Assembly: GCF_036323735.1 (NCBI RefSeq)
Contig: NC_086040.1
Location: 8,028,568-8,092,567 of the forward strand
Reading direction: 5' to 3'
Source: Rattus norvegicus
Taxonomy: Eukaryota > Chordata > Mammalia > Rodentia > Muridae
Length of the DNA stretch: 64,000 nucleotides
Below are positions 22,480 to 35,349 of this stretch, piece after piece. Position 1 is the first letter of the stretch. Every line of letters begins with the position of its first letter. The notes beneath the pieces were generated by a model. It saw only the letters and a program-made list of their open reading frames with translations. It ran no database searches and was not told the DNA's origin. The position numbers and the translations under genes were made by a program.

Positions 22480-25400
22480 GCTGTTTTTGAGTGGAAATAT
22501 ATAAATGCACGTTTATGGAATCCAGGTATAAAATTACATTTTATGCATATTTGGTTACGTAAAATACTGACATCATTTGTGATTCAAATGTACTCACAAT
22601 TTGACTATACTTACCTTCATTAATATTTAAACTACTCCTTGAAGAAATTCTAATGGATAATATCAAAATATCTTTATAGGAATGGTACATCAAATACTTC
22701 CGTTAATAGTCAAAGTCAGGAAAAGCTTCTGATATTTATGCATTTTGGTATTTGATTATGGAAGAAACTGAATGATCTTAGATTTTGTAATAATGTTAAT
22801 ATATCATTTATTCTTAATGTTTGTTGACAGAAGAAAGTTTTCAACGAATACATATATACAATGTGCCACACATTAAAAAAGCAATGTGCCACAACTTTCT
22901 AACATAAATAGAGCAAATTAAATATAAAATTTATGAACTAGAGGTGAGCAATCATGTACAAAAGCAAGATATATCATTGAATCTACCTACATTGGGAGTT
23001 AAGAGATGATTCATGTTTCCGTGTATTTCTTTCTAGACATCTAAAGAGATAAAATTAGTACGGAAAAAGCTAAAACTGCAATTAGTATGCTTGATGTAGG
23101 ATACATACTTAAACATTGCTTTTGACAAAATATACAGTACATATTTTCAAGGTTATATATACAGCGTAAACAAAAATTCACTGTGTCCATAAATTATCAA
23201 TAACACTCTAGCAACTTCTCTAGTCATATTAGACTTGAATTATCAAATATACATATGTATGTATGTATACACACACAGGCACACTCACACACACAAACAA
23301 CCACACAATATTTCTAAAATTTAAAACAAATTAATAAATAATAAAGTCATTCAGACAAAACTAATGAAAAGGGATGAACTAAATTTCCAGTAAAATGTCC
23401 TCCCAAAAGTTTACTTTCTAGCATATAAAATTTTTGCAACATGATTTAAAAAAAATAAATATGGGGCCAATATACGTAATGAGATCTGAGTTGGACTTAT
23501 CTTTCAGAAGTAGAGTAGAAATTGAGATGGAGTGGGAAAAATATTAAAAATCAGGCTTTAGCTATACTTTTTCAATTATACAAATAAATCTGAGAAACAG
23601 TGAAATGACACAACATGGAAAATTGCTTTCTATTAAGCATTGATATCTAAGTTTAGTCTTCATAGTCTATATAATAGACAGAGAGAACTAAATCTCACAA
23701 GTTGTTTCCTGATTTATATACAATTTTCTTGGCTTGTGAATATACCCAGAACCAATCAATACAGTGAAGATGGATAGACGTTGTGTTACAACAAGTAAAA
23801 GACAGTTTGTTTATTTGTTAGGCATGAATTTATTTTTTGCAGCATTTCTTCCCAGGTTTCTGTTGGGTATTTTATAAATCCTCACTTTGGTGTGGTCGGT
23901 GGTTAAATTTAACTGAACATGGCTGAATATGACAATATAATAGAAATGGATCCTTGGGGCAGAGAATACCTTTAGGTTCAAATTGGTTATAATGAAATGG
24001 CGGTCACAGTGTGCAAAACCAAACACAAGGTAAGAAACTGTGGCTTCAGGTACAGAGTTCTTTATGAGATTTCACTTTGCAGTGTTGGAAGAATTGTTCC
24101 ATGATATTATGAGATTGTGCAGTGAGAAGGCCTTTTCTTTATTCCTTTAATGAAAGCAAATATTTGCACTTTGTACATACTTTTTAAGCAACAAAATCGA
24201 TACATGTCTGCTTGGGTTTATGAAGAAATTTACAATGTTAAATATGAATATATATTTCTCATATATACATTCTCTTCCTGTATCACATGTGTGATGAAAC
24301 CTTACAGATAGGAATGCATAGTAACTATGTTGCTAGAGTTTGAGGATTTTATTGTATCTTGTTTGACATGTGCATTTCTATTAAAATGCTAACTCCTTTC
24401 TAAGTCTCTTAATTTACCTGGAGAGGTTTTCAATAACACCTAGTCTGCTGTTTATTCATATAACAGGTCTTTGTTTTTGTTATTGAATTTTATTCCAGTA
24501 ACTTCTTAATGTGCTTTATTTTGAAGGTAAATTAAATATATATATATATATATACATATATATCAAAATATTTTATAAAAAGATTAAATTTTTAGTGGAA
24601 ATATCACTTAGTGATAGACAATTTTACAAACATTCTCTAAATTATTAAATATTCTCCATTTTTAATTAGTATAAAATATTATAACTATGATAACCTTTAT
24701 CAAAATACACATTTCTAGTTAATATAAACACAAATATGCTATTATTTTATCTTTGAAAATTTTTTTCTTAGTTTGTCAGTAATAAATCTTGACTTCTATA
24801 TCTGAGCTTTCTCATCGTTATTTCTAAGGAAATCTATTGCTTTTTATTTGAGAATAGTAAGAAATATTCATTGATAGGTAGAAAGGCAAGACTAACACAA
24901 TATACACCGTGGTATTTCATTCACCCCTAGGAAAACTAAACTATGATGGTTTCAGGAAAATAGATGTAACTAGAAAATATAACGAGTAAGGTAACAAAGA
25001 CTCAGAAAGGCAAATACCATGTGTTCTTTCTCATGTAGATAAGAGAATCTCATTTTCATATACTTGTATTTATGTGAAGCTGTGTGTGGTTTGAGTTCAT
25101 TAAACTGGAATGTGTCTCATGAATTAGAAAGTAGGGTTTTAAACAGTAAGGTTGGAAGTTATTGAACATGTGGTGTATGAATGTAGTAAGAATAACACAG
25201 ACAGAATAGTGCAAGTGTTAGGGACATAGTGGGGGTGGGAAAAAGTACTGAGGAAGGAAGGATGAAGTTGAATGTCTACAAACATGACATAAGGCAACCT
25301 GTTACTTTATAGGTTAGGTAAAATAAATATTAAAATTTAAAATTAATACCTTAATGTTTAATGTAATATACATCATGTTTGATGAAAAATGCCAGAAAGT

Positions 25401-25740
25401 GATATCAAAATGAAAACAATATATATAACTTATTTGATCTTAGTCATACTATCCATAATTATTTGGTAAAAACATCACTTGCCTGCCAAATTTTGGTATC
25501 ATTTAAAAAATCACCTGTGAGATTATAATTACTTATGTTAGTAGAGTATTATTATTATAATACTATCAACTGTTAAAATTTGTGAATTGATCTATGTTTT
25601 AAGTTTCTTTTTGCTTAATATTTGCCCCTCCTGACATTCACTCATACTAAACTATAAATTTCAATGTTGGATACTACTATAAAAATATAATACTTCAGGT
25701 TTGTTGAAATTGCTCAATTACAAGTTAATATTATCCATAA
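22480..25740. other. AT-rich DNA without recognised genes
   Basis: Long AT-rich stretch with small simple repeats: TATG/CA units at 23255-23310 and a TA run at 24533-24562. Open frames are short and show no family motif. I recognise no element here, although very old repeats may be hidden. Confidence 0.6.
24533..24562. repeat. (TA)n microsatellite
   Basis: Alternating TA for about 30 bases with one C interruption. Confidence 0.9.
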
Positions 25741-25749
25741 ACTATAGGA

Positions 25750-26635
25750 TACCCTCCACAAAGCTCATAGATCCAAAGAAGATAAACAAGAAGAAAGGCC
25801 CAAGTGTAGATGCTTGACTCTCACTTAGAATGGGGAATAAAATAGTCTTGGAGGCAGAATGAGGGAAGGAACTGGATGGGACATGGAAGGGAGAGGAGAA
25901 TGGATTACATGTGGGAAGGGACAGAAGATATGGCCACATAGTTATGAGAAGTAATGGAAATCTTGAACTTATGGAGATGAGGTGGTACGGGAAATCTCAA
26001 GGAAGAGAAAGAGACCTAGGATAAGGAAGGTACCCATGAATCAATGGGGTGACCTAAGCTGTGACTTACATTGGTGATATGGAACATGAATTGGCAAATT
26101 CCTGTAGTCAGGAAGGACCACCAGTGAAGGGATAAAGACATAAGTACACTCACAAAACTTTCTACAATTTGTCAAGTCTAAAAGAAAATAAGGGACTGAG
26201 TGCATTGCCAGTGCAAATTGGGACCCATCCCATGGGAAAGCACCAGGAAGACCAAAAGTGTCAATGAACCTAGACCACTGTGAGGTCTTAGAGAACTGAG
26301 CCCCCAACTGAAGATCATTCACAGGATGGACCTAAGCCCTAGTGCATATGTAGCAGACATGTAGATCAATCTTCATGTGGGTTCTGCAAAAACTTGAGTG
26401 GGGTATGTACTGTCGTAGTCAAGTTGTAGCCTGACTGAGGAATCTGTTCCCAAACAGGGTTACCTTATCTGACTGCAGTTGGAGAGGATGTGCCTAATCC
26501 AGAAGAGACTTAATGTTTCAGAGTTGGAGACAGCTAGGCATGTCATTATCTTAGGAGAGAAGATGATTGTGTCAGAGTCTCTGGGAGGAAGGGGCAATAG
26601 AGGGGGCAAAGTTTGGCATGTAAATTAAAAAACCT
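25750..26635 (+). mobile_element. L1 3' UTR fragment, sense
   Basis: Opens with the ORF2/3' UTR junction block (AAGTGTAGATGCTTGACTCT near 25802), then CCACTGTGAGGTCTTAGAGA, an ACTGAGCCCCCAACTGAAGA block and a GGCATGTAAATTAAAA end near 26630. It lies about 400 bases before copy B of the duplication. Confidence 0.75.
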
Positions 26636-27639
26636 AATTACTAAATTTGCTATTTCTTTAAGAATAATCTCCTAGATTACAGTCTCACTGTACATTATTA
26701 CTGTGCTCTTAAATCCAATCTCTACTGGTGGACTTCTATTTCGATAGTTCATCAATAGGTGGTTGGGAATGCAATTTTCTTCAGAAGGCAGGCGTAGATG
26801 TACCATACACTAGGACAGTAGGCAATTGAAATATGACTGAGTATTGATGATTGAGCTATAGTAGGGAACATAAAAGTAATTTCCCATTTAATAACATGCT
26901 TTTTGTCATGAATAAATACAGGAACAGAGGATTCCATATATTTAACATATAACATAGTTTTGGTCTTACATTTTCCTCTCCTTCAATTTCCCATAGATGT
27001 CATGAACAGCACTTGAAACTACTCAGCAGAAGAATCAGTGCATTGATGGTGCAATTTACCTCATCATAAAGGAATGTGTTTTCCAAATCTTTATCTGACA
27101 TAGGGATCATATCCATAATATAAGACCCAATATATCTTATTCTTCAGAAATATGTTACATATTTTAATAAATGCTTAAAATAATTGCACAATAATTATCA
27201 AAAAGTACATGAAAAATACTAAACGCACAAATCATTGTGAAGTGTAAATACAAATGACAATTCTTATACTGTTTGCTGGAAAAGATAAACTTAGCATACA
27301 GTTGCCTGGACTAAATTTTAATATAGCTATTATTGAGATCTATATAGAAATTAAAGCCTGAAATCACTTGTGATTCAATAGTACCACTGATGAAATATGT
27401 ACCTGAAGGAATCTATCTGTATATTCCTGTGATACCTTCAATAAATGAGTTTTCTTCTAACTTTTCACAATATCCATGTTACAAAATGGGATGAATATCA
27501 TCTACAGACACTAGATCTTTATTTAAGCATGAAAACAGCAAAATTTCATCATTGGCATGGATATTGATAAAGCTAGATATCATTGTCCCAATTGAAAAAA
27601 CAGAATTATGAAGAGAAATATCTAAATCTTATGAAAATA

Positions 27640-28285
27640 GGAAACTACTATTTGTTTGAATTTAAGCCTCTTCTATAGAAGGAAAGTCAGATGTCATATT
27701 ATAAACACGGTCAAATTTTCCCATGGCTCTGATGGCCATAGAGAAGATCCTACTATTCCTGTTTTGCTAAGTAGCCATGTTGTCAAACTGCCTTCCAATT
27801 CTTACTGTTTTTGTCCATAGATTACATCTGACATGACCTGTGGTCAGAAAAATGTATAAGTGTACTGTGCAACAATTACTGCAGATATTTGTAACAGGTA
27901 TAAGTGCTAAGACCATTAGAAGAAGAATGCTGAGCATAAGGCTGGGGAAACATTGAAGAAAAGGAGAAGGCAGAACATGAGGAGAGGGAGGATGCAATAT
28001 GGACATGACACAGTTATTGGACCTATGGACTCACTGCATCTACACTTGTATCCACACGTCCTGCACATTATTAAAACAACAAGATTAGGGAACATCCCAG
28101 TAGGCAGTACTCAGTTAAGCAATGGATTACAAAGAAAAGAAAAAAGGAAAATATAAAGAACATGAAACTGGAAAGAGAATGTATCTGGAAAGAGTACAAC
28201 CAAGCTAAGGATAGCTTTGATCAAGGTACATTGTATGTAGGTATGAAGAATAAATAAAATAAAATAAAAATTCTAAAATAAAAAA
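27640..28285 (+). mobile_element. Old rodent L1 (Lx-type) 3' end, copy B
   Basis: Partner of 5780-6415, with the same CAGTAGGCAGTACTCAGTT block, GATCAAGGTACATTGTATG and an AATAAA-rich end. The copy B terminus keeps the commoner L1-like wording better than copy A. Confidence 0.5.
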
Positions 28286-29110
28286 AAAAACTTCTGAAAA
28301 TCTAATAAGAATTTTTGTATCCTCTGCAAGTCACTTTTTACCCCTAAGAGTAGAATAGCGTATCCTAACTTTTGCTAAGTTGCAGAAAATTCAATGAAAA
28401 TGGTAGTTACATTAGTTCAGTGCATGGTGTCTTCATTATGGAAATATCCAACTGAGGGTCATTAATCTGTATAGTTAAATTACATCACCTGTTCAAATAA
28501 AATAAAATTAAAGACTGTGTAATGATCCACCAAAACCAAATTGCACACATAGGGAGGTAAATGCAGCCTGAAAAAGGCCCTCTTTTTAACCTTAAACATT
28601 TTAATCTTTGAAACTCTGAATACATATGAATAAAAAAGGTCTAACCTGATACACAGCATGTAGTATTGTGCTTTGTGAATTATATGTCAAGACATTCAGA
28701 ATTGCACATTGCTTTCATTATGTCATTTCATTTTAAAAATCCTAAGACACCAAGATCTAAAATCCATGGGCTTTGGTCCTGACAGCCATGGATTGCACTG
28801 TGTCCATGATAACTTTATGTATATTAGTTAGCCTCTGAAAGGCAATTTGCTGCCTCACAAAATTATATTGGTTCATTGCTATGGTTATGATAATGATTTC
28901 TTGTAGAATAGTTATAAAATTCTCATGACAAAATTTGCATTGTTTACTGGTGGTTTGTGGGCTACTGCTGAGCTTAAACCTCTACCTTCCCAACATAGCA
29001 CTTACTATAGATTATTTTTCACTGTCGATCTTCTATACACTAAAGATAGGAAAAACACTGAAAATAGTATGGGCTTTGTTTTCTGTCCCAAAAGTTCTTT
29101 TTTTAACTTC

Positions 29111-29176
29111 TTCTTCATCATCTTCATCAGCACTACCATGACCATCATGAATGCCATCATCACCATCATCATCTAA
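29111..29176. repeat. Degenerate (ATC)n/(CCA)n tract, copy B
   Basis: Counterpart of 7241-7328, with most CCA units absent or mutated. Confidence 0.8.
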
Positions 29177-31014
29177 TTTACATGAAACTGAATTTAAAAT
29201 TTTGTTACACCAACAATGAAAGGAGTATTCTGCTTGAAGAAGAGATATTGATGAACACTAAGTCCTGTACAGTCATTTTATTGTTATAAAGACATTGCCA
29301 AAATTGCTACAGATGATTGATTGAAATGCTAGCACTCTTTACAACAGGTTTTGAGAGTCCCTTAGTGAGAGAATGTTTTTTACAGCAAGACCTTCATTAC
29401 CAGGCTTTGATTTAACCCATCTACCAACGAAGTGAAATTGTCCCAGAAATAAAATAGTGCCTCTCCAGAAACAGCTTTTATCCACTGATACACATCTACT
29501 TCTATTTTTTATTTACTGTCATGTTTATATGGGCTTAGTATACAATATATTCTGATTTATTAATGGTATTTTAGTATTATTTAAGTTGACTGTGAAAATT
29601 TCACAGGAACATACCTATTCCGTGATTGTATCCCATACAACTTTTAGTTTGATCTTGAAGAGTTTCATGAAAACTGAAGTATCAAAAATGTTTATCTTCC
29701 CATTGAAAATTTGTAACATCCATCATGTGAAATACCCACTGTACCTCAATGGATTGATGTCTCTGAAAGCATTTAAAGACTCTCCTACTGTATTACTTTA
29801 AGCGTGCAGAAGCTTCACTCACATAGTTGCAGTTCCAGGTTGGCTGTAAACAAATCACTTTCTGTGAGTTGGAAAGTGATTAAAACTTTTTATATGAAAC
29901 TAGTTAGGACTTTGAGAAAAGGGAGAAGACAGGCCATAGAAAGGATGTTTTTAAAATTCTTTTCTTAAAATTAGACATTTTTATGCAATATATTTTATTA
30001 CGGTTTCTTTTTCCTCTATTTCTCACCCTTCTTCTATACCTCTCCTGCCACCTGTATCTACACTCCTTCTGACCCTCAGTAGAAAACAAACAACCATTTA
30101 AGGGACAAAATTAAAAAAAAATTAATTAACTGGAGTAGAACAAAACAAGCAGATAGAAAAGAGCCAATAAAAGGAATAAGAATAAGGTACAGACACAGAG
30201 ACCCAGACTTCCATTCACATACTGGAGAATTCAATGGAACATAAAACCAGGAAACAATATACACAAAAACATACAGAGTAACAATTAATAGATAATTAAA
30301 CAAATTAAAAAAGGAAAAAGAAATTGTGAAGGAAAAGTCTTGAAGGATTATGGGACAAGGATTCTCCAAAGATATTGCTGAGTTCCCTTAGTGCTTTTTA
30401 TGCAGCCTATCCTTAAAATTGAATCGTGTACCCAGTGAGAGTCCCTTGGAGAAAAGTATGTTTTCATTTTGAAATGATTACCCATTGGAGATAATTTCTG
30501 GCTTAGAGATAAGGTGATGTTCAGGGCTTGGCTTCTTTCAAGGGCTAATTAATAGGTAACAAGATCTGTGAGATGCTGTCATCCGAAAATTATTCAATTG
30601 TGACACTAAGAAAGTCGCAATAGTTACATCTATCTGAACAAACTCTAAATTATATTGACCCTGCCTATTCAAAATAACTAAGAGAAGTGCTGGAAAATAA
30701 AAAAAAAATGATGTAGTCAATGGTTTCTTACTAGTGGTAAAATGTATAGCTTCAAGCCCATGTTAACCAAAAAGGCTCATGTTATATCCAGAGGTCATGA
30801 AGCAAAATATAAAGATATGCACATTCCATCAGGATTTAGTGAAAAGAGGTTATGTTGCTTGGTGAGGATGAGGTTGAGAGTGTAGAGGGCTTCCATACAT
30901 GTGTTGTGCATGTATGGAATTGTCAAAGAATAGCTTGCTTTCTTAAAATTTCTAAATGTAACCACCAAGAAAGTTTGGGAGATATTCTTTCAAGTCTGCT
31001 ATATTTGTTTTAAA

Positions 31015-31095
31015 AATTTGGTCTCATTATGTAGCTCAATTTGAAATAGAACTGCCAGTGTTCTGTTTCCTATATCCTCTGTTCTTTTTGGAGGT
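31015..31095 (-). mobile_element. Degraded B1 SINE, antisense, copy B
   Basis: GGTCTCATTATGTAGCTCA followed by a TAGAACTGCC block; partner of 9270-9362. The GTCTCATTATGTAGC part is nearer a usual B1 than in copy A. Confidence 0.65.
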
Positions 31096-31574
31096 TTACT
31101 CAACATTGAGAAAATTATAGAATATGTGTAAAAATTCTGTTTATGCGTTTTGATTACATAATACAATATTCTGTCATTTGTTTTTCATTTAATAATATAT
31201 CTTGAGTACATGTGCATGGGGAATTTCTTCAAGGAATCTCATTCATTTAAAAAATGGTAGTATACTCATTTGTTTAAATAATAACCTAGTTGTGCCATTC
31301 AGATTACTTTCATTTTCATTAACTAAAGTTCGCTACAGAAAATCAGCATGGACACTGACTCAGGCACAGTACTCAATGGTGATTATTTACATTATATTTT
31401 GTATAAATTACAAACACATTGTTGGAATGATGTCAAAGCTGTTAAATAATGTAATGCTTGCATAAATACTGCCAAATTTCCATCTCAGAAGAGTATAATA
31501 AATACATATTGCCATCAATTTTATATGAAGGGATCCATAGTTTACCATTCAAAATTAAATGATACATATATTTT

Positions 31575-31965
31575 AAAACGGTATCAGTCTCTGATTTCTG
31601 TCAGTTGTTGAATTAAGGAAAGGTTTGATGAAGCTGAAGCTAAGGGAAACCTCTATAGGAAGACCAGCAGTCTCAACTAATCCAGACCGCTGAGATCTCC
31701 CAGACACTGAGCCACCAAGCAGGCAGCATATGCATGCAGGTCTGATGACCTGACACATGTATAGCAGATGAATGCCTGGTCTGGCCTAATCCTTGAGAGA
31801 CTTGAGGCCACAGGGATTATGGTGCCTGGCAGGATCTGGGGAGCATCCTCTTGTAGTCAGGGAAGGAAGAGTTGGAATGGGATTCGGAACTGTGGGAGGG
31901 GACCAGGAGCGTGTAAAATGGAAGGAATGTAAATAAATAAAATTTATAAAATATTTATTTATAAA
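31575..31965 (+). mobile_element. L1 (Lx-type) 3' UTR fragment, copy B
   Basis: Partner of 9830-10200, with the CCGCTGAGATCTCCCAGACA and ACTGAGCCACCAAGC blocks and an AATGTAAATAAATAAA end. Confidence 0.7.
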
Positions 31966-32204
31966 ATAGATTCATTCATAAATTCCAATGCTAGATTCTT
32001 TTTAACATCTACACTGCAATACAATCGTGAAGTTTAGCGTTTTATGCTTACTGAACTGTGTAAGCACTAATCCTTAATTTACTCTTCATACTATTTGTGA
32101 ATTGTCTCCTTTCTGATTACAATGCATCCATTGTGTTTGCATATGAAGAAGGTTTATTATTTATAATTTGTGCAGAAAATACATTCACGAATCTTTTTAT
32201 TTTA

Positions 32205-32395
32205 ATGATCTGTTATGTGTGAACTTCTATGTATAGACGTTAGCACATGAACACAGGCACCTGGAAAAACCAGAAGATGTCAGATCCCTTGGAGTTGCTT
32301 TTACAGGAGGTTGCAAGTGGCTTGAGGAATGTTGGAAACTCAACGTGTTTGGTCTAAAGAGTAGTAAGTGCTCTTAACTATTGAGCTAATACTGC
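32205..32395 (-). mobile_element. B3/B2 SINE, antisense, copy B
   Basis: Partner of 10446-10632: TGTGTGAACTTC start, CAGATCCCTTGGAGTTGC, then AGTAAGTGCTCTTAACTATT. Shared state shows it predates the duplication. Confidence 0.85.
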
Positions 32396-34189
32396 AATAT
32401 TTATTCCATAATAAACTCAACCTATTTATAATTTTCTCATGTATTTCATGGTATCTTTGAAATTGAGACATCTTGCCACATTCTAGGTGCGTAGACTACA
32501 TTCAGGCATTAGTTTATCCAGCTTTCTTTAACACCTTAAGATGTTTTGGATTAAATATGTTAATATTATGCAGTAAATCCTCCAAATATTTACTTATAGA
32601 ACCTTGGCTTAGTGTTTGTTTCTTTCCTCTGTAATGATTATATTAATTTTACAGTTTGCAGTTCTCTCTTTCCTTACATAATCGATCTGATGTGTTTTTC
32701 TTTCATATAGAATGAAGTAAAAGCCTTTTAGTTTTTCTTTGAATAATGTACTATGAAAATGTGTTGAATTTCCCATTTTAAGGCCAATACAGTACATTAT
32801 TACTTTAAAATGTTCCTAGAGTTTTGTTTTTTCTTTTTGTTATTATTATTGTTCTCATTAGTCTCATTATTAATATTCTGTGTAAGCTTTTATGTATTCA
32901 GGTCATGTAGTAAACATGGAAGTCTTCCAAACATATATGTGTAGGTATCAAATATAGGTTCTTGGTTTTTCATGGCATGAATTTTATCTGCTAAACCACC
33001 ACACTGGAACACACTTTAACACTTTAAGTTACATATAGCTCCAGGCTTCTTCTGTATATGCAATGTTTTCATCATTTGCCTTTTAATAAGTATTTTTTTG
33101 ATTATTCTAATATATTTTATTTTCTATGACCACTTGGAAACTCTACTATGCTTTTTTAATATTTGTTACTAATTTAATCATAATTATTATGCACTTGATA
33201 CCCATCTAATATGAAATTATCTTATATACAATTGAATAAATGTAATTAGTTACCTACAGCATGAAGCTTGATACATAATTTTGTTCATTATTACTATGCA
33301 TTCTTATAAAACAGAGAATATTTCATTGTCACAATCCTGATGCCAATTTCACACAGTATAACAGCTACCAAATATCTGTGACTTTTAATCATTTAAAAAA
33401 AGTTAGGATTAATTGTTAAATTATATTTTCCACTACATCAGGTGAATAGATTTTATTTTACTTCAATTGATTAAACATGCTGTAATGGAAAAAAAAAAGT
33501 TTAATTTCCTTTTGTTAGGTTAAGACTACATTTAATTTTTACATTCTCCTGCCTATCAGAAAGTCCCTATTCTTTTACAGAAAGATGTGCCAGGCACAGG
33601 TCTAATTTCTAGTATAGCATGTAATTACAATCATCAGTCTTGTCAGTGTTATGGGATTGTTCACATCATGCCTGTAAAACACAATGATCAACATGGCAGG
33701 ATAACCATAAGGGCAACAGCTCTCCAATTTTGCTTAAGTACTGTTCTATGAACATGAATCGTACAGGTAATATCGCCACGTAGATAAAGCTATTGAAACT
33801 GTGGTTATGGAGGAGAATGTACAGTCACTTACTTAGTTAAGCCAGTATCATACCTAAAAACAGTCATAGCCATGTGTCCTTATATACAAAATTAATTACA
33901 GTCTCTGCAACAAAGATCACAGTAATAATCCCAGCCAGTCAAAATCCAGGATAGAAACTTCAAGTCCAGTCTCAATGGCTCTATCTACAAAATGTCACTT
34001 GATTCAAGGCTGAGGAACATTCAGAAGAGGGTGCGAGAAGATTGTAAGAGACTAAAGTTTACTATAAGATGGTTTCTCAAAGTAACACCAGAAATTACAC
34101 TTATAAAGTCTCACTAACATGACTGCCTACAGAACAGCTGAGGAAGAGAGGGAATGGGGAAGAATTAAAGTTTAGTTTTCTTTTTGTTT

Positions 34190-34299
34190 CAACTCATTCT
34201 TCTTTTTCTTCTTTTTTCTCTTCTTTTTCTTCTTCTTTTTCTTCTTCTTCTCGCCCTCTCCCCCTAATACTGCCCTCACCCCCACCTCATCCCCCTTCT

Positions 34300-34356
<57 letters not shown>

Positions 34357-34370
34357 CCTCCCTCTCTCCC

Positions 34371-34426
<56 letters not shown>

Positions 34427-34428
34427 CG
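34190..34428. repeat. Polypyrimidine tract with (CT)n and (TCTA)n, copy B
   Basis: TTC-rich segment (34195-34250), C-rich linker, about 25 CT units (34303-34352), then about a dozen TCTA units (34373-34424), directly before the antisense L1 3' end. Copy A has no TCTA block and a far longer TTC block. Confidence 0.95.
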
Positions 34429-34431
34429 TGT

Positions 34432-35240
34432 TGACTATTTACTATTTACATTTCAAATGTTATTCCCTTTCCAGTTTTCCAGTCCATAAGCCCCTTAACC
34501 TTTCTCCCTACTCTTTTATAACAGTGTTAACATCCCCACCCACGCCCTCCCCGAGCCTCCACACATTCCCCTACACTGGGGCTCCAATCTTGGCAGAAAC
34601 AAGAGTTTCTCATTCCATTGTTTGCAGCAAGGCCATCCATTGCTACATCCAGTTGGAACTATGGGTCAGTCCATGTATAGTCTTTCTGTTGTGGTTTGGT
34701 TCCTGGCAGATCTGGTTGGTTGTATTGTTATTATTGTGGGGTTGCAAATCCCTGCAGCTCATTCAATCCTTTCTCTAATTCCTCCAACAGGGGTCTGGTT
34801 CTTGATTCAATGGTTTGCTCATGGCATTTCCTTCTGTATTTGACATATTCTGCCTGTGTCTCTCAGGAGGAAACAATATCCAGTCATTGTCAGCCTCCAC
34901 TTCTTAGCTTCATCCATCTTATCTGTTTTGGAGTCTGTACATGTATGGGCAACATGTGGTCCAGGCTCTGAATGTCCAGTCCTTCAGTATCTGCAATAAA
35001 CTTTGCCTCCTTATACCCTCCTATCGGTATTTTGGTTCCCCTTTTAAAGAAGGAGTGAACCATCCTCAATTTGGTCATCCTTCTTGTGTTTCATGTGATC
35101 TGTGAATTGCATGATGAATAATCTGAGATTTTTGGCTAATATCTGCATATCAATGAGTGCATATCAAGTGTGTTTTTCTGTGATTGAGTAACCTCACTCC
35201 TGATGATATTTTCTAGTTCATTCTATTTGCCTATGAATTT
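34432..35240 (-). mobile_element. L1 3' end, antisense, copy B
   Basis: Partner of 12712-13535: complement of the L1 terminus at the left, 3' UTR, then the last ORF2 codons near 35160-35235. Interrupted on its right by poly(T) of another antisense L1. Confidence 0.9.
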
Positions 35241-35349
35241 CATAAAGGCTTTTTTTTTTATTAACTTGAGTATTTCTTATATACATTTCGAGTGTTATTC
35301 CCTTTCCCAGTTTCCGGGCAAACATCCCCCTCCCCCCTCCCCTTTCTTA

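Larger units (their letters stand above)
27055..35240. repeat. Direct segmental duplication, copy B (partner 5195-13535)
   Basis: Matches copy A in order and direction. Differences seen by eye are no ID at 29952-29963 (empty site), a shorter and different pyrimidine tract ending in TCTA units, a weaker CCA/ATC repeat, and scattered substitutions and small indels. The right edge is a poly(T) run starting a new antisense L1 at 35241; homology to copy A also fades there. Apart from the repeats listed separately I see no gene in this copy. Confidence 0.92.
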
